From contig OY787533.1 of assembly GCA_963678925.1 (NCBI GenBank), positions 2,294,001 through 2,358,000 on the forward strand: 64,000 bases of DNA. Direction: 5' to 3'. The stretch comes from G963665925 sp963678925. Lineage in GTDB: Bacteria; Bacillota; Clostridia; Peptostreptococcales; Acidaminobacteraceae. A program made the position numbers and the translations under genes. Positions 18,164-26,163 of the stretch are shown piece by piece (the stretch's first letter is position 1; every line of letters begins with the position of its first letter). The notes under the pieces are model-generated. The model was not told the origin of the DNA. It ran no database searches and saw only the letters and a program-made list of their open reading frames with translations.

Positions 18164-18204
18164 TGTTGCGGTGGCCCCGAAAGGGGCGTGCCGCTTTTTT
18201 TTTG
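18164..18204 (+). terminator. strong GC-rich terminator
   Basis: GCGGtGGCCCC, a GAAA tetraloop and GGGGCgtGCCGC form a strong stem followed by nine T. It lies about 180 bases after vorC and is the most convincing terminator of the operon. Confidence 0.88.
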
Positions 18205-18224
18205 CGGAAAAGACAAAGAACAGC

Positions 18225-18290
18225 AGAAATGAATTGAAGTGTGTACCGTTCAGCCGATAGGGTTAACGGTACACACTTCAATTCATTTCT
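18225..18290. repeat. 26-bp perfect inverted repeat
   Basis: The arms 18225-18250 and 18265-18290 are exact reverse complements; the core is GTGTACCGTT / AACGGTACAC. The loop is 14 bases (18251-18264). There is no T-run, so it is not a usual terminator. It starts 20 bases after the T-run of the preceding terminator and ends 5 bases before the repeat units. Confidence 0.9.
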
Positions 18291-18295
18291 ATTGG

Positions 18296-18505
18296 GCGCG
18301 TTTAGCGACCAAGGCAATCGAAGATTGCACGGTGCTGTTCGATGTAAACACGAGCAAACTAAATGGCGCGACGAGCAACATGAGCAACTGGAGGTTGCTC
18401 TGGCATTTCTGACATAGCAAGGCGTGGATTAGAAAGCGCGTTTAGCGACCAGGGCAATCGAAGATTGCACGGTGCTGTTCTCTATCTAAAATAGCGAGTG
18501 AATAA
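18296..18505. repeat. three 70-bp repeat units
   Basis: Units begin with GCGCG at 18296, 18366 and 18436, exactly 70 bp apart. Units 1 and 3 are identical over their first 45 bases except for one change. Unit 2 is diverged but keeps GCGCG, AGC-AC and a central hairpin at the same place: GCAATC-GAA-GATTGC in units 1 and 3, GCAACT-GGA-GGTTGC in unit 2, where one T-A pair has become C-G. No coding potential seen. Confidence 0.8.
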
Positions 18506-18745
18506 AAATTCACCCACTGAATAACTATGCATATTCCGAATTTACTTGAGCTAGGATTAGCCTCAGAATCCAATTCCTGGGACACCAAACCGAAAGCAGA
18601 AAAATAGAAAACGTTTTACCAGAATATTATGTTAACTTTATGCACGACAAGGTATAAATTTAGTATAGAGGGAACAGCAATTTCGGGTTGTAAAACGAAG
18701 TAGACACCTTTTCTCAAAGGGTGGAGAAAAAGGTAGGTGATAGGG

Positions 18746-19246
18746 ATGAATATCGGACTTAAAAAGAGGTTCTTCGCGTGGGTGATTGATTTTCTGATAA
18801 CGAGTTCAGTGGGCATGATACTCGCATTTAGTGTTGCGGCTTTGATTGGCATTGAAATTGGTTCTGAGCTCCTTGGTAGCAAGCCCATGCTGATGGTAAT
18901 GGTCTATTTCTTTCTCCCTGTCCTGGTTGACTGGCTCTATTTTGCAGGTCTTCACAGTAGCCGTGCTCAGGCTACTGTAGGTAAGCGCATACAAAAGATA
19001 GTCGTCATATCTGAAAGCGGAGAGAGAATTACCTTTGGACGTGCCACACTTCGTTATATTGCAAAGACCATATGTTTCCTGACACTTGGACTTGGATTCA
19101 TACCGATTCGGTTCACCAGAAGAAAGCAAGGACTCCATGACTTCTTTGCATCTACAGTCGTTGTAAAAGAGTCCAGTAGGGTACAGGAGAACATTTCCGA
19201 CCTTGAGGCATACCGAGATGCCTTGAATCAGAAAAAAGCGAAATGA
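18746..19246 (+). CDS. RDD family membrane protein
   Basis: 166 residues with the RDD arrangement: an N-terminal RFFAWVIDFLI segment carrying the Arg...Asp pair, membrane helices near 10-32 and 48-68, then RAQATVGKRIQKIVV and a third hydrophobic stretch near 105-125, with a final RRKQGLHDFFASTVVV (Asp conserved). Function of the family is poorly known; some members are linked to ion transport. The ATG at 18746 is preferred to an upstream GTG because GGTGATAGG precedes it. Single-gene unit followed by a terminator. Confidence 0.85.
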   Translation: MNIGLKKRFFAWVIDFLITSSVGMILAFSVAALIGIEIGSELLGSKPMLMVMVYFFLPVLVDWLYFAGLHSSRAQATVGKRIQKIVVISESGERITFGRATLRYIAKTICFLTLGLGFIPIRFTRRKQGLHDFFASTVVVKESSRVQENISDLEAYRDALNQKKAK

Positions 19247-19285
19247 GGGCATTTATGTGCCACGGGGATAACGTTGCATACTTTG

Positions 19286-19316
19286 ATGCGAATAGCTGAG
19301 GCTATTCGCATTTTTA
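19286..19316 (+). terminator. terminator after the RDD gene
   Basis: ATGCGAATAGC, loop TGAG, GCTATTCGCAT: an 11-bp perfect stem followed by TTTT. Strong intrinsic terminator. Confidence 0.88.
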
Positions 19317-19425
19317 TGTGTTAAAAAACAATAACAAATCATCAAAACAGATTTTGTTTCCATAAATTAGTCGTATAATTTAATGGGAAGTGGTGCAATA
19401 AAGTGAATTGGAGGAGGACACTGAT

Positions 19426-20475
19426 ATGCGCGAGCTGGAAATGAAAAGCATGCAAGCGGTATTGATTTTGAGTGTGTTGTCAATGAGTCTCATGATGGGC
19501 TGCACGCTACAAGAAGATTCTAAGGTGATCGCACCTGATTCTGAAGCTCTGCAGGCAGTTGAACAGGCAGGTGGACCAACTGCAGGTGACAGCAATACTG
19601 AAGAGGTAACAGGCCGTGCGAGAACAGACTATTACGATGCACTGCGTCTTGAAATGGAGGCTGTGGCGGAGCATGTTGCAGAACGCCTTGAAACACAGGG
19701 CTCTGTCCTCGACAAGCAAGCTTGTATGCGGATTATTGAAATGGAAAAAACAGAGGATGTCGAATACATATATTTAGGTTTTTCAGATGATACCTTTATG
19801 GTCGTGCCCTCTTTAGAGATGCCTGAAGACTATGCGCCAAGTCAGCGCCCTTGGTTCAAAGGTGCACTCGATGGCCAGGTGTTTACAGATATATATCAGG
19901 ACGCTTTTACATCGGCATACATCTGCACGACCTCTGTCATGGTCTGTGATGACCAAGCACAGCCGGTTGTTCTGGGAATGGACTTTGTACTGGAAGACAA
20001 TCCGAATTATTTTGAGGCAGCACACCAGTACATGACTGCCCTGAATCCACCTCAAGCGGAGACGTTATCAATGACAGACTCAAAAGAGGAAGAGGGCCAG
20101 GCTTTAGGTGAAGAAGAAATTGCTGCCTGGTCGGAAGCACTTGAAAGTCTTGGCACGGCATTGTCTCCATATGAAGCCGCTCAGGATATGCGTCAGGAAT
20201 TCTTTGATTTTATGCAGGAGAATCCACAGGTGGGAGCGGCGTACTTGGCTGCGCCGGATGGACGTCTTATCGCTTCTGATGACATGGAGCTGCCGGAGGG
20301 GTATGATCCGCGAACGCGCCCTTGGTATCAGGCTGCACTGGACACGGAAGATGTATATGTTGCGGCGCCGTATTTTGATATAATTTCAGAAGCCTACATA
20401 CATTCAATTTTCATAGAAATCGAATCTGCACCGGAACCAGGATGGGTATTGGGTGTCGATATAATGGAGGAGTAA
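19426..20475 (+). CDS. lipoprotein with two tandem Cache-type ligand motifs
   Basis: 349 residues. A hydrophobic signal segment ends in SLMMGC, a lipobox-like site near residue 26, followed by an acidic linker. Two segments share the dCache ligand signature: YAPSQRPWFKGAL at 136 and YDPRTRPWYQAAL at 293, each preceded by an acidic MxxPE/ELPE turn and followed by an Asp-rich strand (VLGMDFV, VLGVDIM). This suggests duplication of an extracellular sensor domain, tethered by lipid rather than fused to an output module. GGAGGAGG precedes the ATG by 8 bases. It lies 22 bases before the MATE gene, so the two may be co-transcribed. Ligand unknown. Confidence 0.7.
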   Translation: MRELEMKSMQAVLILSVLSMSLMMGCTLQEDSKVIAPDSEALQAVEQAGGPTAGDSNTEEVTGRARTDYYDALRLEMEAVAEHVAERLETQGSVLDKQACMRIIEMEKTEDVEYIYLGFSDDTFMVVPSLEMPEDYAPSQRPWFKGALDGQVFTDIYQDAFTSAYICTTSVMVCDDQAQPVVLGMDFVLEDNPNYFEAAHQYMTALNPPQAETLSMTDSKEEEGQALGEEEIAAWSEALESLGTALSPYEAAQDMRQEFFDFMQENPQVGAAYLAAPDGRLIASDDMELPEGYDPRTRPWYQAALDTEDVYVAAPYFDIISEAYIHSIFIEIESAPEPGWVLGVDIMEE

Positions 20476-20497
20476 CTTCCTGAAAGCGGGGGAATCC

Positions 20498-21829
20498 ATG
20501 GAAGGTGCAATCGGAAAGATTATTAAGTTGTCCTGGCCGGTAATGGTGGGGACGATTCTGCAGTCTCTGGTTTATACCTGTGATCTGTTTTTTGTTTCAA
20601 AACTGGGGACGGTCTATGCATCGGCTGCTGCACTTGGCACATCGGCTGCTGGCGTTGTGTTCATCATGTCTTCGCTAGTGGGTGCCGGTGCAATTGCAAT
20701 TGCCTCAAGAGGCTATGGCGAGTCGGACTGGGGAAAAATCCGCTCAGCGACAAGCAATGCGCTGATTCTGTCAATTTTGATTGGAATCATGGTTGGCGGT
20801 CTGGGGCACCTGTCATCGGACTTTATCATTGTGAACATCTATGGCGCCAAGGAGCCGAGTACAATTCAATTTACATCAGAGTACTTGAAAATCGTGTTGT
20901 GGGGAACGCCTTTTGTATTTGTCAATTTTGCAATGCGCAACATCCTTCAGGGAACAGGAGATACCAAGAGTCCACTTGTTATTTTTGGAATGACCAATGT
21001 CTTGAATATCATTCTCGATCCGATCTTGATTTTTAAGGCAGGGATGGGCATTCGAGGGGCAGCACTTGCAACGGTGGCTGCCATGGCGTGTGGAAGCCTG
21101 CTTATTGTCATGCGTGTCATAAAGAACATCTATGGAAATCATATGGGACAGTTCTTAAGAGGTCTTCGGATTGAAAGGGAGAGGACCGGGCAAATTATGC
21201 GTGTCGGTTTCTGGGCATGTATTCAGCAGATTTCCAGGCCTGTAACAGGAATGCTTATGTTCGCCATTGTGCTTCGTGCGGGCGGGAATGCTGGAACAGC
21301 TGCATTTGGAATTGGCGGACAGCTCTTCAGCTATACCTTTATATTTTTATCGGGGCTTTCTGTGGCCATGTCAATCATGGTCGGACAGGCACTTGGACGA
21401 AAGGATGATTCGGCACTTGATGAACTGATCAGGCAGGGGCTTAGGCTTGGAGCGGTCAATATGGTCGTGTTTGCTGTGCCTTATGTGATTTTTCCGGAGT
21501 TCTTTATGAAGCTTTTTCTGAAAGATCCCGAGGTGGTGACCATTGGGGTACATTATCTCAGAATTGTCTATATTGGGATTGTGGCAGTCATATTTCCGGT
21601 AATCTATGGCGGTGTCTTCCAAGGGGCTGGCGATACACGCCCAGCTATGATATCATCACTAGTGGCGAATATGGTCTTCAAGGTGCCTGCTGCCTGGATG
21701 CTGGTAACCCTCTTTCACTGGGGGACAGATGGCGTCTGGTGGGCTGTGGCGGGGTCTGTATTTGTTGAGGCTGCAATCGGGCAGTATTATATAAAGAAAG
21801 GTAAATGGAAGACATTCCAGTTGGATTAG
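20498..21829 (+). CDS. MATE family efflux transporter
   Basis: 443 residues with about twelve membrane helices. The N-terminal LSWPVMVGTILQSLVYTCDLFFVSKLG and the repeated Q-GTGDTKSP / FQGAGDTRPA motifs at equivalent positions in the two halves (near 150 and 371) are characteristic of MATE proteins, which export drugs or metabolites with Na+ or H+ antiport. The start ATG follows GCGGGGGAATCC. It ends just before the GDT1 gene, so translation may be coupled. Confidence 0.92.
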   Translation: MEGAIGKIIKLSWPVMVGTILQSLVYTCDLFFVSKLGTVYASAAALGTSAAGVVFIMSSLVGAGAIAIASRGYGESDWGKIRSATSNALILSILIGIMVGGLGHLSSDFIIVNIYGAKEPSTIQFTSEYLKIVLWGTPFVFVNFAMRNILQGTGDTKSPLVIFGMTNVLNIILDPILIFKAGMGIRGAALATVAAMACGSLLIVMRVIKNIYGNHMGQFLRGLRIERERTGQIMRVGFWACIQQISRPVTGMLMFAIVLRAGGNAGTAAFGIGGQLFSYTFIFLSGLSVAMSIMVGQALGRKDDSALDELIRQGLRLGAVNMVVFAVPYVIFPEFFMKLFLKDPEVVTIGVHYLRIVYIGIVAVIFPVIYGGVFQGAGDTRPAMISSLVANMVFKVPAAWMLVTLFHWGTDGVWWAVAGSVFVEAAIGQYYIKKGKWKTFQLD

Positions 21830-21837
21830 GTTGGATT

Positions 21838-22923
21838 ATGGATTTTTTTAAAGCACTCATCCTCATTTTCATTGCTGAAATGGGGGATAAAACTCAAATA
21901 GTCGCCATGGCATTTGCGACAAAGTACAAGCTGCATCAGATTCTTGTCGGGGTTGCACTTGGCTCAGCTGCCAATCATGGACTGGCAATTCTTTTAGGAT
22001 CCATGCTGGCCAAGTCTCTTGATATGCGTGTCATTCACAGTGTATCGGGTCTTCTCTTTCTCGTATTTGCCTATTTGTCTCTGGATTATGAAGAACCGGA
22101 GGATGAAGCGGAGAACAAGGAGAAGTTTGGGCCTCTGATAACCGTTGCAATAGCATTTTTTCTAGGGGAACTTGGCGATAAGACACAACTGACAGCGCTG
22201 TCGCTTTCAACGGGTTCTGCGTATCCGCTCTTGACACTCCTAGGGACTGTCAGCGGTATGGTTTTAACCAGTCTCATCGGCATCTTGATTGCACAGCGTT
22301 TTGGCGAGCGCATTCCTGAAGAAATCATGAAGGTTCTTGCGGCTACGGCATTTCTTATCTTTGGTATTCAGAAAGTGGTTGCTGCCTCAGCGTTAATGGG
22401 GATGAGCACGGGAACGGTACTGTCTCTGGTTCTCATGATAGCGGCAATCATGGCCTTTCGTTTCAAGGCTTATCACAGCGAAGTGCAGACTGTACGGGAG
22501 ACGCAGTTCAAGAGAAAGGCGGCTCAGCTGTACCGGATGATTCATGTTGTGAGACTGGGTCTGGATGACATGTGCCGTGGTGAGAAGCACTGTGGAAAAT
22601 GTCAGGGTAATGGCTGTCTGATTGGTTACATGAAGATGATCATCAATCTTATTGAACAGGACAAGCCTATTCCATCGGATATGATAAAAGCGGTAAACAG
22701 ACTGATTCGCAGGGATGTTAACCGACAAACACTCAAATATACACTGGATTCCCTCCTTGACTTCTATGGGAGCCATCCAGAAGAATTCAAGAAAAATGTG
22801 GCGCTTCGACAGCTGAGACTGGCGCTTGAAGCCCTTATGTATGATGAGACAGTTCCAGAGTGCAAATCCTTTGATGAATATGCACAGTGGCTGAAGGAAC
22901 ATCAGCCACCTGGGGAGTCATAA
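21838..22923 (+). CDS. GDT1/UPF0016 cation transporter with C-terminal Cys cluster domain
   Basis: 361 residues. The first 200 are a GDT1/TMEM165-type transporter: two copies of the E-x-G-D-K-T motif (EMGDKTQ near 13, ELGDKTQ near 112), six membrane helices; relatives move Mn2+ or Ca2+. Unlike ordinary ~190-residue bacterial members, about 150 hydrophilic residues follow, with a Cys-rich knot MCRGEKHCGKCQGNGC near 246 (spacing C-x5-C-x2-C-x4-C) and a helical tail. The knot could bind metal and gate transport; that is inference. The ATG 9 bases after the MATE stop is preferred to an ATG inside MATE. Confidence 0.82.
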   Translation: MDFFKALILIFIAEMGDKTQIVAMAFATKYKLHQILVGVALGSAANHGLAILLGSMLAKSLDMRVIHSVSGLLFLVFAYLSLDYEEPEDEAENKEKFGPLITVAIAFFLGELGDKTQLTALSLSTGSAYPLLTLLGTVSGMVLTSLIGILIAQRFGERIPEEIMKVLAATAFLIFGIQKVVAASALMGMSTGTVLSLVLMIAAIMAFRFKAYHSEVQTVRETQFKRKAAQLYRMIHVVRLGLDDMCRGEKHCGKCQGNGCLIGYMKMIINLIEQDKPIPSDMIKAVNRLIRRDVNRQTLKYTLDSLLDFYGSHPEEFKKNVALRQLRLALEALMYDETVPECKSFDEYAQWLKEHQPPGES

Positions 22924-22996
22924 GTGGGATTTTACGGCAGATAAGCAGCGGGTTCACGGTTATACGTGTAGATATGCTATTCTTTTAAGTCGTGTA

Positions 22997-23005
22997 TGAT
23001 ATAAT
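22997..23005 (+). promoter_or_regulatory. extended -10 promoter element of glmM
   Basis: TGATATAAT matches the extended -10 consensus TGnTATAAT, 38 bases upstream of the glmM start. No good -35 is seen at 17 bases, which an extended -10 can tolerate. It gives glmM its own promoter, consistent with its separation from cdaA-cdaR. Confidence 0.5.
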
Positions 23006-23043
23006 TTAAACTGTTGGATAAATATATTTCAGGAGGCATAGAC

Positions 23044-24402
23044 TTGGGTAAATTATTTGGAACAGATGGTGTAAGAGGCATTGCGAATGTTGAACTGACA
23101 AATGAGTTGGCATATAAGCTGGGACGCTTCGGCGCATTCGTCCTGACTGAAAATAAAGAAAAGAACGATAAGGCGAAAATTCTCATTGCAAAGGATACGC
23201 GCGTCTCTGGTGACATGCTTGAGTCGGCCATGATTTCAGGGATTCTTTCTGCCGGTTGCGATGTTATCAAGATTGGGGTTCTACCAACTCCGGCTGTAGC
23301 GCATCTTGTGAGACACCTAGATGTGGACGCGGGCGTTATGATTTCCGCTTCCCATAATCCCGTAGAGTACAATGGCATTAAATTTTTCGACAAAGAGGGC
23401 TTCAAGTTGCCCGATGAGGTGGAGGCGGAAATTGAAGCCTTCATTTTAGAGGACAAGGACATTCCTTACAATCCATCTGGTACGGAGCTGGGTCGTAAGA
23501 CGGAGGTTTTCAGAGCATTGGACATGTACTCTGAGTACGTGAAATCTACGGTTGAAACAGACTTTGAGGGACTTAAGGTTGTCATAGACGCGGCGAATGG
23601 CGCTGCCTTTGAGGTCGCGCGAAAGACACTCAAGGACATGGGCGCTAAGGTTTCCTGTATTCATGCAGAGCCGGACGGCTACAATATCAACCAGGAATGC
23701 GGGTCGACGCATCCTGAAAAGGTAGCTGCAGAGGTTATTTTAAATAAAGCCAACATTGGTCTTGCCTTTGATGGTGATGCGGACCGCCTTATCGCAGTGG
23801 ACGAAAAGGGGCGCGTGATTGACGGTGACCGGATCATGGCAATCTGCGGCGCACACATGAAGCGTAGCGGAAAGCTTAATAACGATACGATAGTCGCAAC
23901 GGTTATGAGCAATCTGGGACTTGATATCGCCATGAAGGAAGTGGGAATAACCCTTGAAAAGACAAAGGTTGGTGACCGTTATGTCCTTGAGGCGATGCGG
24001 GCCGGAAAGCATAGCTTGGGTGGAGAACAGTCTGGACATATCATTTTTCTGGACCACAATACGACAGGGGATGGTCTGCTGACGGCAGTGCAGCTTCTTA
24101 ATGTCATGAAAGAGACTGGAAAGAAGCTTTCAGAGCTTGCAGACATTATGGATACGTATCCGCAGGTGCTTAAGAATGCACGGGTGTCCAACGTGAAGAA
24201 GCATGCCTATGGTGAAGATGAAGCAATCGTTAAGCGCATTGCCGAAGTGGAAGACTTTTTCCACGGACAGGGCCGTGTGCTCATTCGTCCTTCTGGAACG
24301 GAACCCCTCGTACGCGTAATGATCGAAGGAAAAAATCAGGATGAGCTGAACCGGTTTGCAGAAGAACTCGTCGAACTCATAGAGCATAGACTGGGACAGT
24401 AA
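23044..24402 (+). CDS. glmM: phosphoglucosamine mutase
   Basis: Interconverts glucosamine 6-phosphate and glucosamine 1-phosphate for peptidoglycan precursor synthesis. 452 residues: start motif KLFGTDGVRGIAN, phosphoserine loop ISASHNPVEYNG with the catalytic Ser at 103, metal loop FDGDADR near 245, sugar-binding GEQSGHII near 327 and phosphate-binding RPSGTEPLVRVM near 422. The start is TTG, 7 bases after AGGAGG; an upstream ATG lacks a ribosome site. In many Firmicutes glmM follows cdaA-cdaR and GlmM inhibits CdaA; here it stands alone with its own promoter and terminator. Confidence 0.95.
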   Translation: MGKLFGTDGVRGIANVELTNELAYKLGRFGAFVLTENKEKNDKAKILIAKDTRVSGDMLESAMISGILSAGCDVIKIGVLPTPAVAHLVRHLDVDAGVMISASHNPVEYNGIKFFDKEGFKLPDEVEAEIEAFILEDKDIPYNPSGTELGRKTEVFRALDMYSEYVKSTVETDFEGLKVVIDAANGAAFEVARKTLKDMGAKVSCIHAEPDGYNINQECGSTHPEKVAAEVILNKANIGLAFDGDADRLIAVDEKGRVIDGDRIMAICGAHMKRSGKLNNDTIVATVMSNLGLDIAMKEVGITLEKTKVGDRYVLEAMRAGKHSLGGEQSGHIIFLDHNTTGDGLLTAVQLLNVMKETGKKLSELADIMDTYPQVLKNARVSNVKKHAYGEDEAIVKRIAEVEDFFHGQGRVLIRPSGTEPLVRVMIEGKNQDELNRFAEELVELIEHRLGQ

Positions 24403-24478
24403 CCTCACCATACCGGGAGAAATGAAACCGGCATGAGTAAAGTGATAAAAAAATCAATTCAACAAAAAATATGAAAAG

Positions 24479-24505
24479 AAGGCTGCGTGAGCAAGCCTTC
24501 TTTTC
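24479..24505 (+). terminator. terminator of glmM
   Basis: GAAGGCT and AGCCTTC pair around GCGTGAGCA, followed by TTTTC. Ends the glmM transcript before the convergent mnmH. Confidence 0.75.
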
Positions 24506-24517
24506 TATTTCGTGATA

Positions 24518-24543
24518 AGCAATCGAAATTGCTCTGAATTTCT
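24518..24543. repeat. fragment related to the 70-bp repeat units
   Basis: AGCAATCGAAATTGCT is a hairpin with nearly the unit 1/3 stem, and the following CTGAATTTCT resembles CTGGCATTTCT after the hairpin in unit 2. Located between the glmM terminator and the mnmH stop codon. Confidence 0.5.
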
Positions 24544-25601
24544 TATTCGCCCTGTGTGGGGTCTTCTTTGGGTTTCATGGTCTCCAGCCAGTCAGACAGA
24601 CGGTCGGCAACCCGTTCGAAATCATCCACCATGAAGGTACTGTCGAAATCATGTTTTTTAATGCTGTGATCATACATGGGATCGTAGTAGTTGACCATGA
24701 GCTCCTCGGCAACCCTTACAAATTCGCCCTGCTTGACGAGTTCCTGAAGGGCTTCAACAGGCGCGTTGCCCATGTAGCGTCTGATTTTGTCAATCGCTTC
24801 GAGAAGCTCCACATTGCCGGGCTCGAGATCCGTGTATTCCGAAATCAAGTGCTCTGCTCTGAAGTGGACATCCGCATCAATTAGGACCTGGTAGCCTTCT
24901 GACATGTGTTCTTTGATGCAGGTTGGTACAAAAAGTTTTCCAATGCGTCTGCTCTCGGCCTCGACAAAGACATAGTCAGACTTACGGTTTTTCAGTGTAT
25001 GGTAAATGGTGGTTTCAAAGGCTTTGGTAGAGGGCTGGTCCCCAAGACCAACGCCGCCAAGCAATGAGCCGCGGTGATTTGCCGCACCTTCAAGGTCCAG
25101 TACATCAAGACCCTTTTCAACCAGATGGTCCAGTATTTTTGTTTTTCCGACACCCGTTCTGCCGTGCAGGACAATATAAGTGATTTTGGCATTTTCTTCC
25201 TCAATCCCTTTTACGACCGCTTTTCTATACCCCTTGTATCCGTCCTTGATATAATAGACATTCTCCCCCAGACCGTTGAGCAGTAGGGCGATAGAGGTGC
25301 TTCGCATACCGCCGCGCGCACAGAAGAAAACGATGCGCTTTCCAGTTTCTTTTTTCAGATCAGAAACCGTCTTATAGAGCTCAGGCAGCTTTCGGGACAC
25401 AATTTCAACACCAAGCTGCTTCGCTTCCGCTGGAGAATTGTGTTTGTACATGGTTCCGATGATCTTGCGCTCCTCGTTTGTGAAAAGTGCCAGATTTATT
25501 GCGCCGTAAATTGTCGATTCAGCGTATTCCGCCGGACTGCGCACATCTATGAAGAGACAGTTTTTGTCTTCAAGTTTTTCGTACTCAATAGGTAATAGCA
25601 T
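24543..25601 (-). CDS. mnmH: tRNA 2-selenouridine synthase
   Basis: Converts the 2-thiouridine at the wobble position of Lys, Glu and Gln tRNAs to 2-selenouridine with selenophosphate. 352 residues: an N-terminal rhodanese domain with the catalytic Cys in FFCARGGMRS near 93, and a C-terminal P-loop domain with VLHGRTGVGKTKIL near 143, the order found in YbbB/SelU proteins. GGAGG precedes the ATG. Its presence implies a selenophosphate synthetase (selD) elsewhere; no selenocysteine gene is seen in this window. Convergent with glmM and divergent from the next receiver gene. Confidence 0.9.
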   Translation of the reverse strand: MLLPIEYEKLEDKNCLFIDVRSPAEYAESTIYGAINLALFTNEERKIIGTMYKHNSPAEAKQLGVEIVSRKLPELYKTVSDLKKETGKRIVFFCARGGMRSTSIALLLNGLGENVYYIKDGYKGYRKAVVKGIEEENAKITYIVLHGRTGVGKTKILDHLVEKGLDVLDLEGAANHRGSLLGGVGLGDQPSTKAFETTIYHTLKNRKSDYVFVEAESRRIGKLFVPTCIKEHMSEGYQVLIDADVHFRAEHLISEYTDLEPGNVELLEAIDKIRRYMGNAPVEALQELVKQGEFVRVAEELMVNYYDPMYDHSIKKHDFDSTFMVDDFERVADRLSDWLETMKPKEDPTQGE

Positions 25602-25759
25602 AGGGGTTCCTCCATCCTTGCAAATAACATTACTATAATAATGTTTGTTAAGGAATTATTCAAGCGCAACCGTGAATTTAACAAAAATATCCTACGAAAT
25701 AGTTTTTTTAAGATTTGGCAGGGTATATTAGGCCTAGGTAGAGCATAAGGAGGACGTAT

Positions 25760-26122
25760 ATGGCAAACATTCTCATTGCCGATGACTCAGTAGTGATTAG
25801 GAAGACACTGCGGAGACTCTTGATAAAAGGAGGGCATGAAATTATCTGCGAGGCATCCAATGGACAGGAGGCCTTTAATGCTTACAAGATGAACCAGCCG
25901 GATATAGTAACCATGGATATTACAATGCCGCTCGTAGATGGAATTGCAGCACTTCGTAAGATCATTGAGAGTTTTCCAGATGCTCGCGTAATCATGATAA
26001 GTGCAATTGACCAGAAAAAGTTAGTGTTTGAAGCACTGGAAGCGGGTGCCAAACACTATATCATCAAGCCCTTTGAAGAAAAGAATGTTCTGGAGATTAT
26101 AAGGCTCGTCCTTGAAGAATAG
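25760..26122 (+). CDS. stand-alone CheY-like response regulator
   Basis: A 120-residue receiver domain with no output domain. The acidic pocket is in LIADDS near residue 5, the phospho-acceptor Asp in TMDITMP near 54, the Thr/Ser in VIMISA near 82 and the Lys in YIIKPFE near 104, so it should be phosphorylatable. Partner kinase not adjacent. Such proteins signal to motility or sporulation relays; which applies is unknown. GGAGG precedes the ATG; a hairpin terminator follows at once, so it is monocistronic. Confidence 0.88.
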   Translation: MANILIADDSVVIRKTLRRLLIKGGHEIICEASNGQEAFNAYKMNQPDIVTMDITMPLVDGIAALRKIIESFPDARVIMISAIDQKKLVFEALEAGAKHYIIKPFEEKNVLEIIRLVLEE

Positions 26123-26124
26123 AA

Positions 26125-26163
26125 ATCAGGTATTTCAATACATATTGAGATACCTGATTTTTA
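26125..26163. terminator. bidirectional terminator
   Basis: AATCAGGTAT-T-TCAAT and ATTGA-G-ATACCTGATT form a long stem around ACAT, with T-rich flanks on both strands. It ends the receiver gene and the convergent membrane protein gene, whose stop codon touches it. Confidence 0.85.

Larger units (their letters stand above)
17989..18745. other. 757-bp non-coding, hairpin-rich region
   Basis: No credible gene. Besides two terminators, three short perfect hairpins lie close together: TCAGAGT/ACTCTGA (18063-18081), GGAAGT/ACTTCC (18084-18101) and GTTGC/GCAAC (18113-18128). They are followed by a 26-bp perfect inverted repeat (18225-18290) and three units of a 70-bp repeat (18296-18505). The last 240 bases before the RDD gene show nothing distinctive. 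Confidence 0.75.

Noticed and set aside
18225..18290. Insertion sequence end or transposon
   Set aside because: No transposase, no direct repeats flanking, and the two arms are adjacent rather than flanking an element.
18296..18505. CRISPR array
   Set aside because: Units are 70 bp back to back, only three, with no unique spacers and no cas genes nearby.
24543..25601. Selenoprotein genes linked to mnmH
   Set aside because: No in-frame TGA extension with a nearby SECIS-like hairpin was seen next to mnmH; it modifies tRNA and needs no selenocysteine locally.
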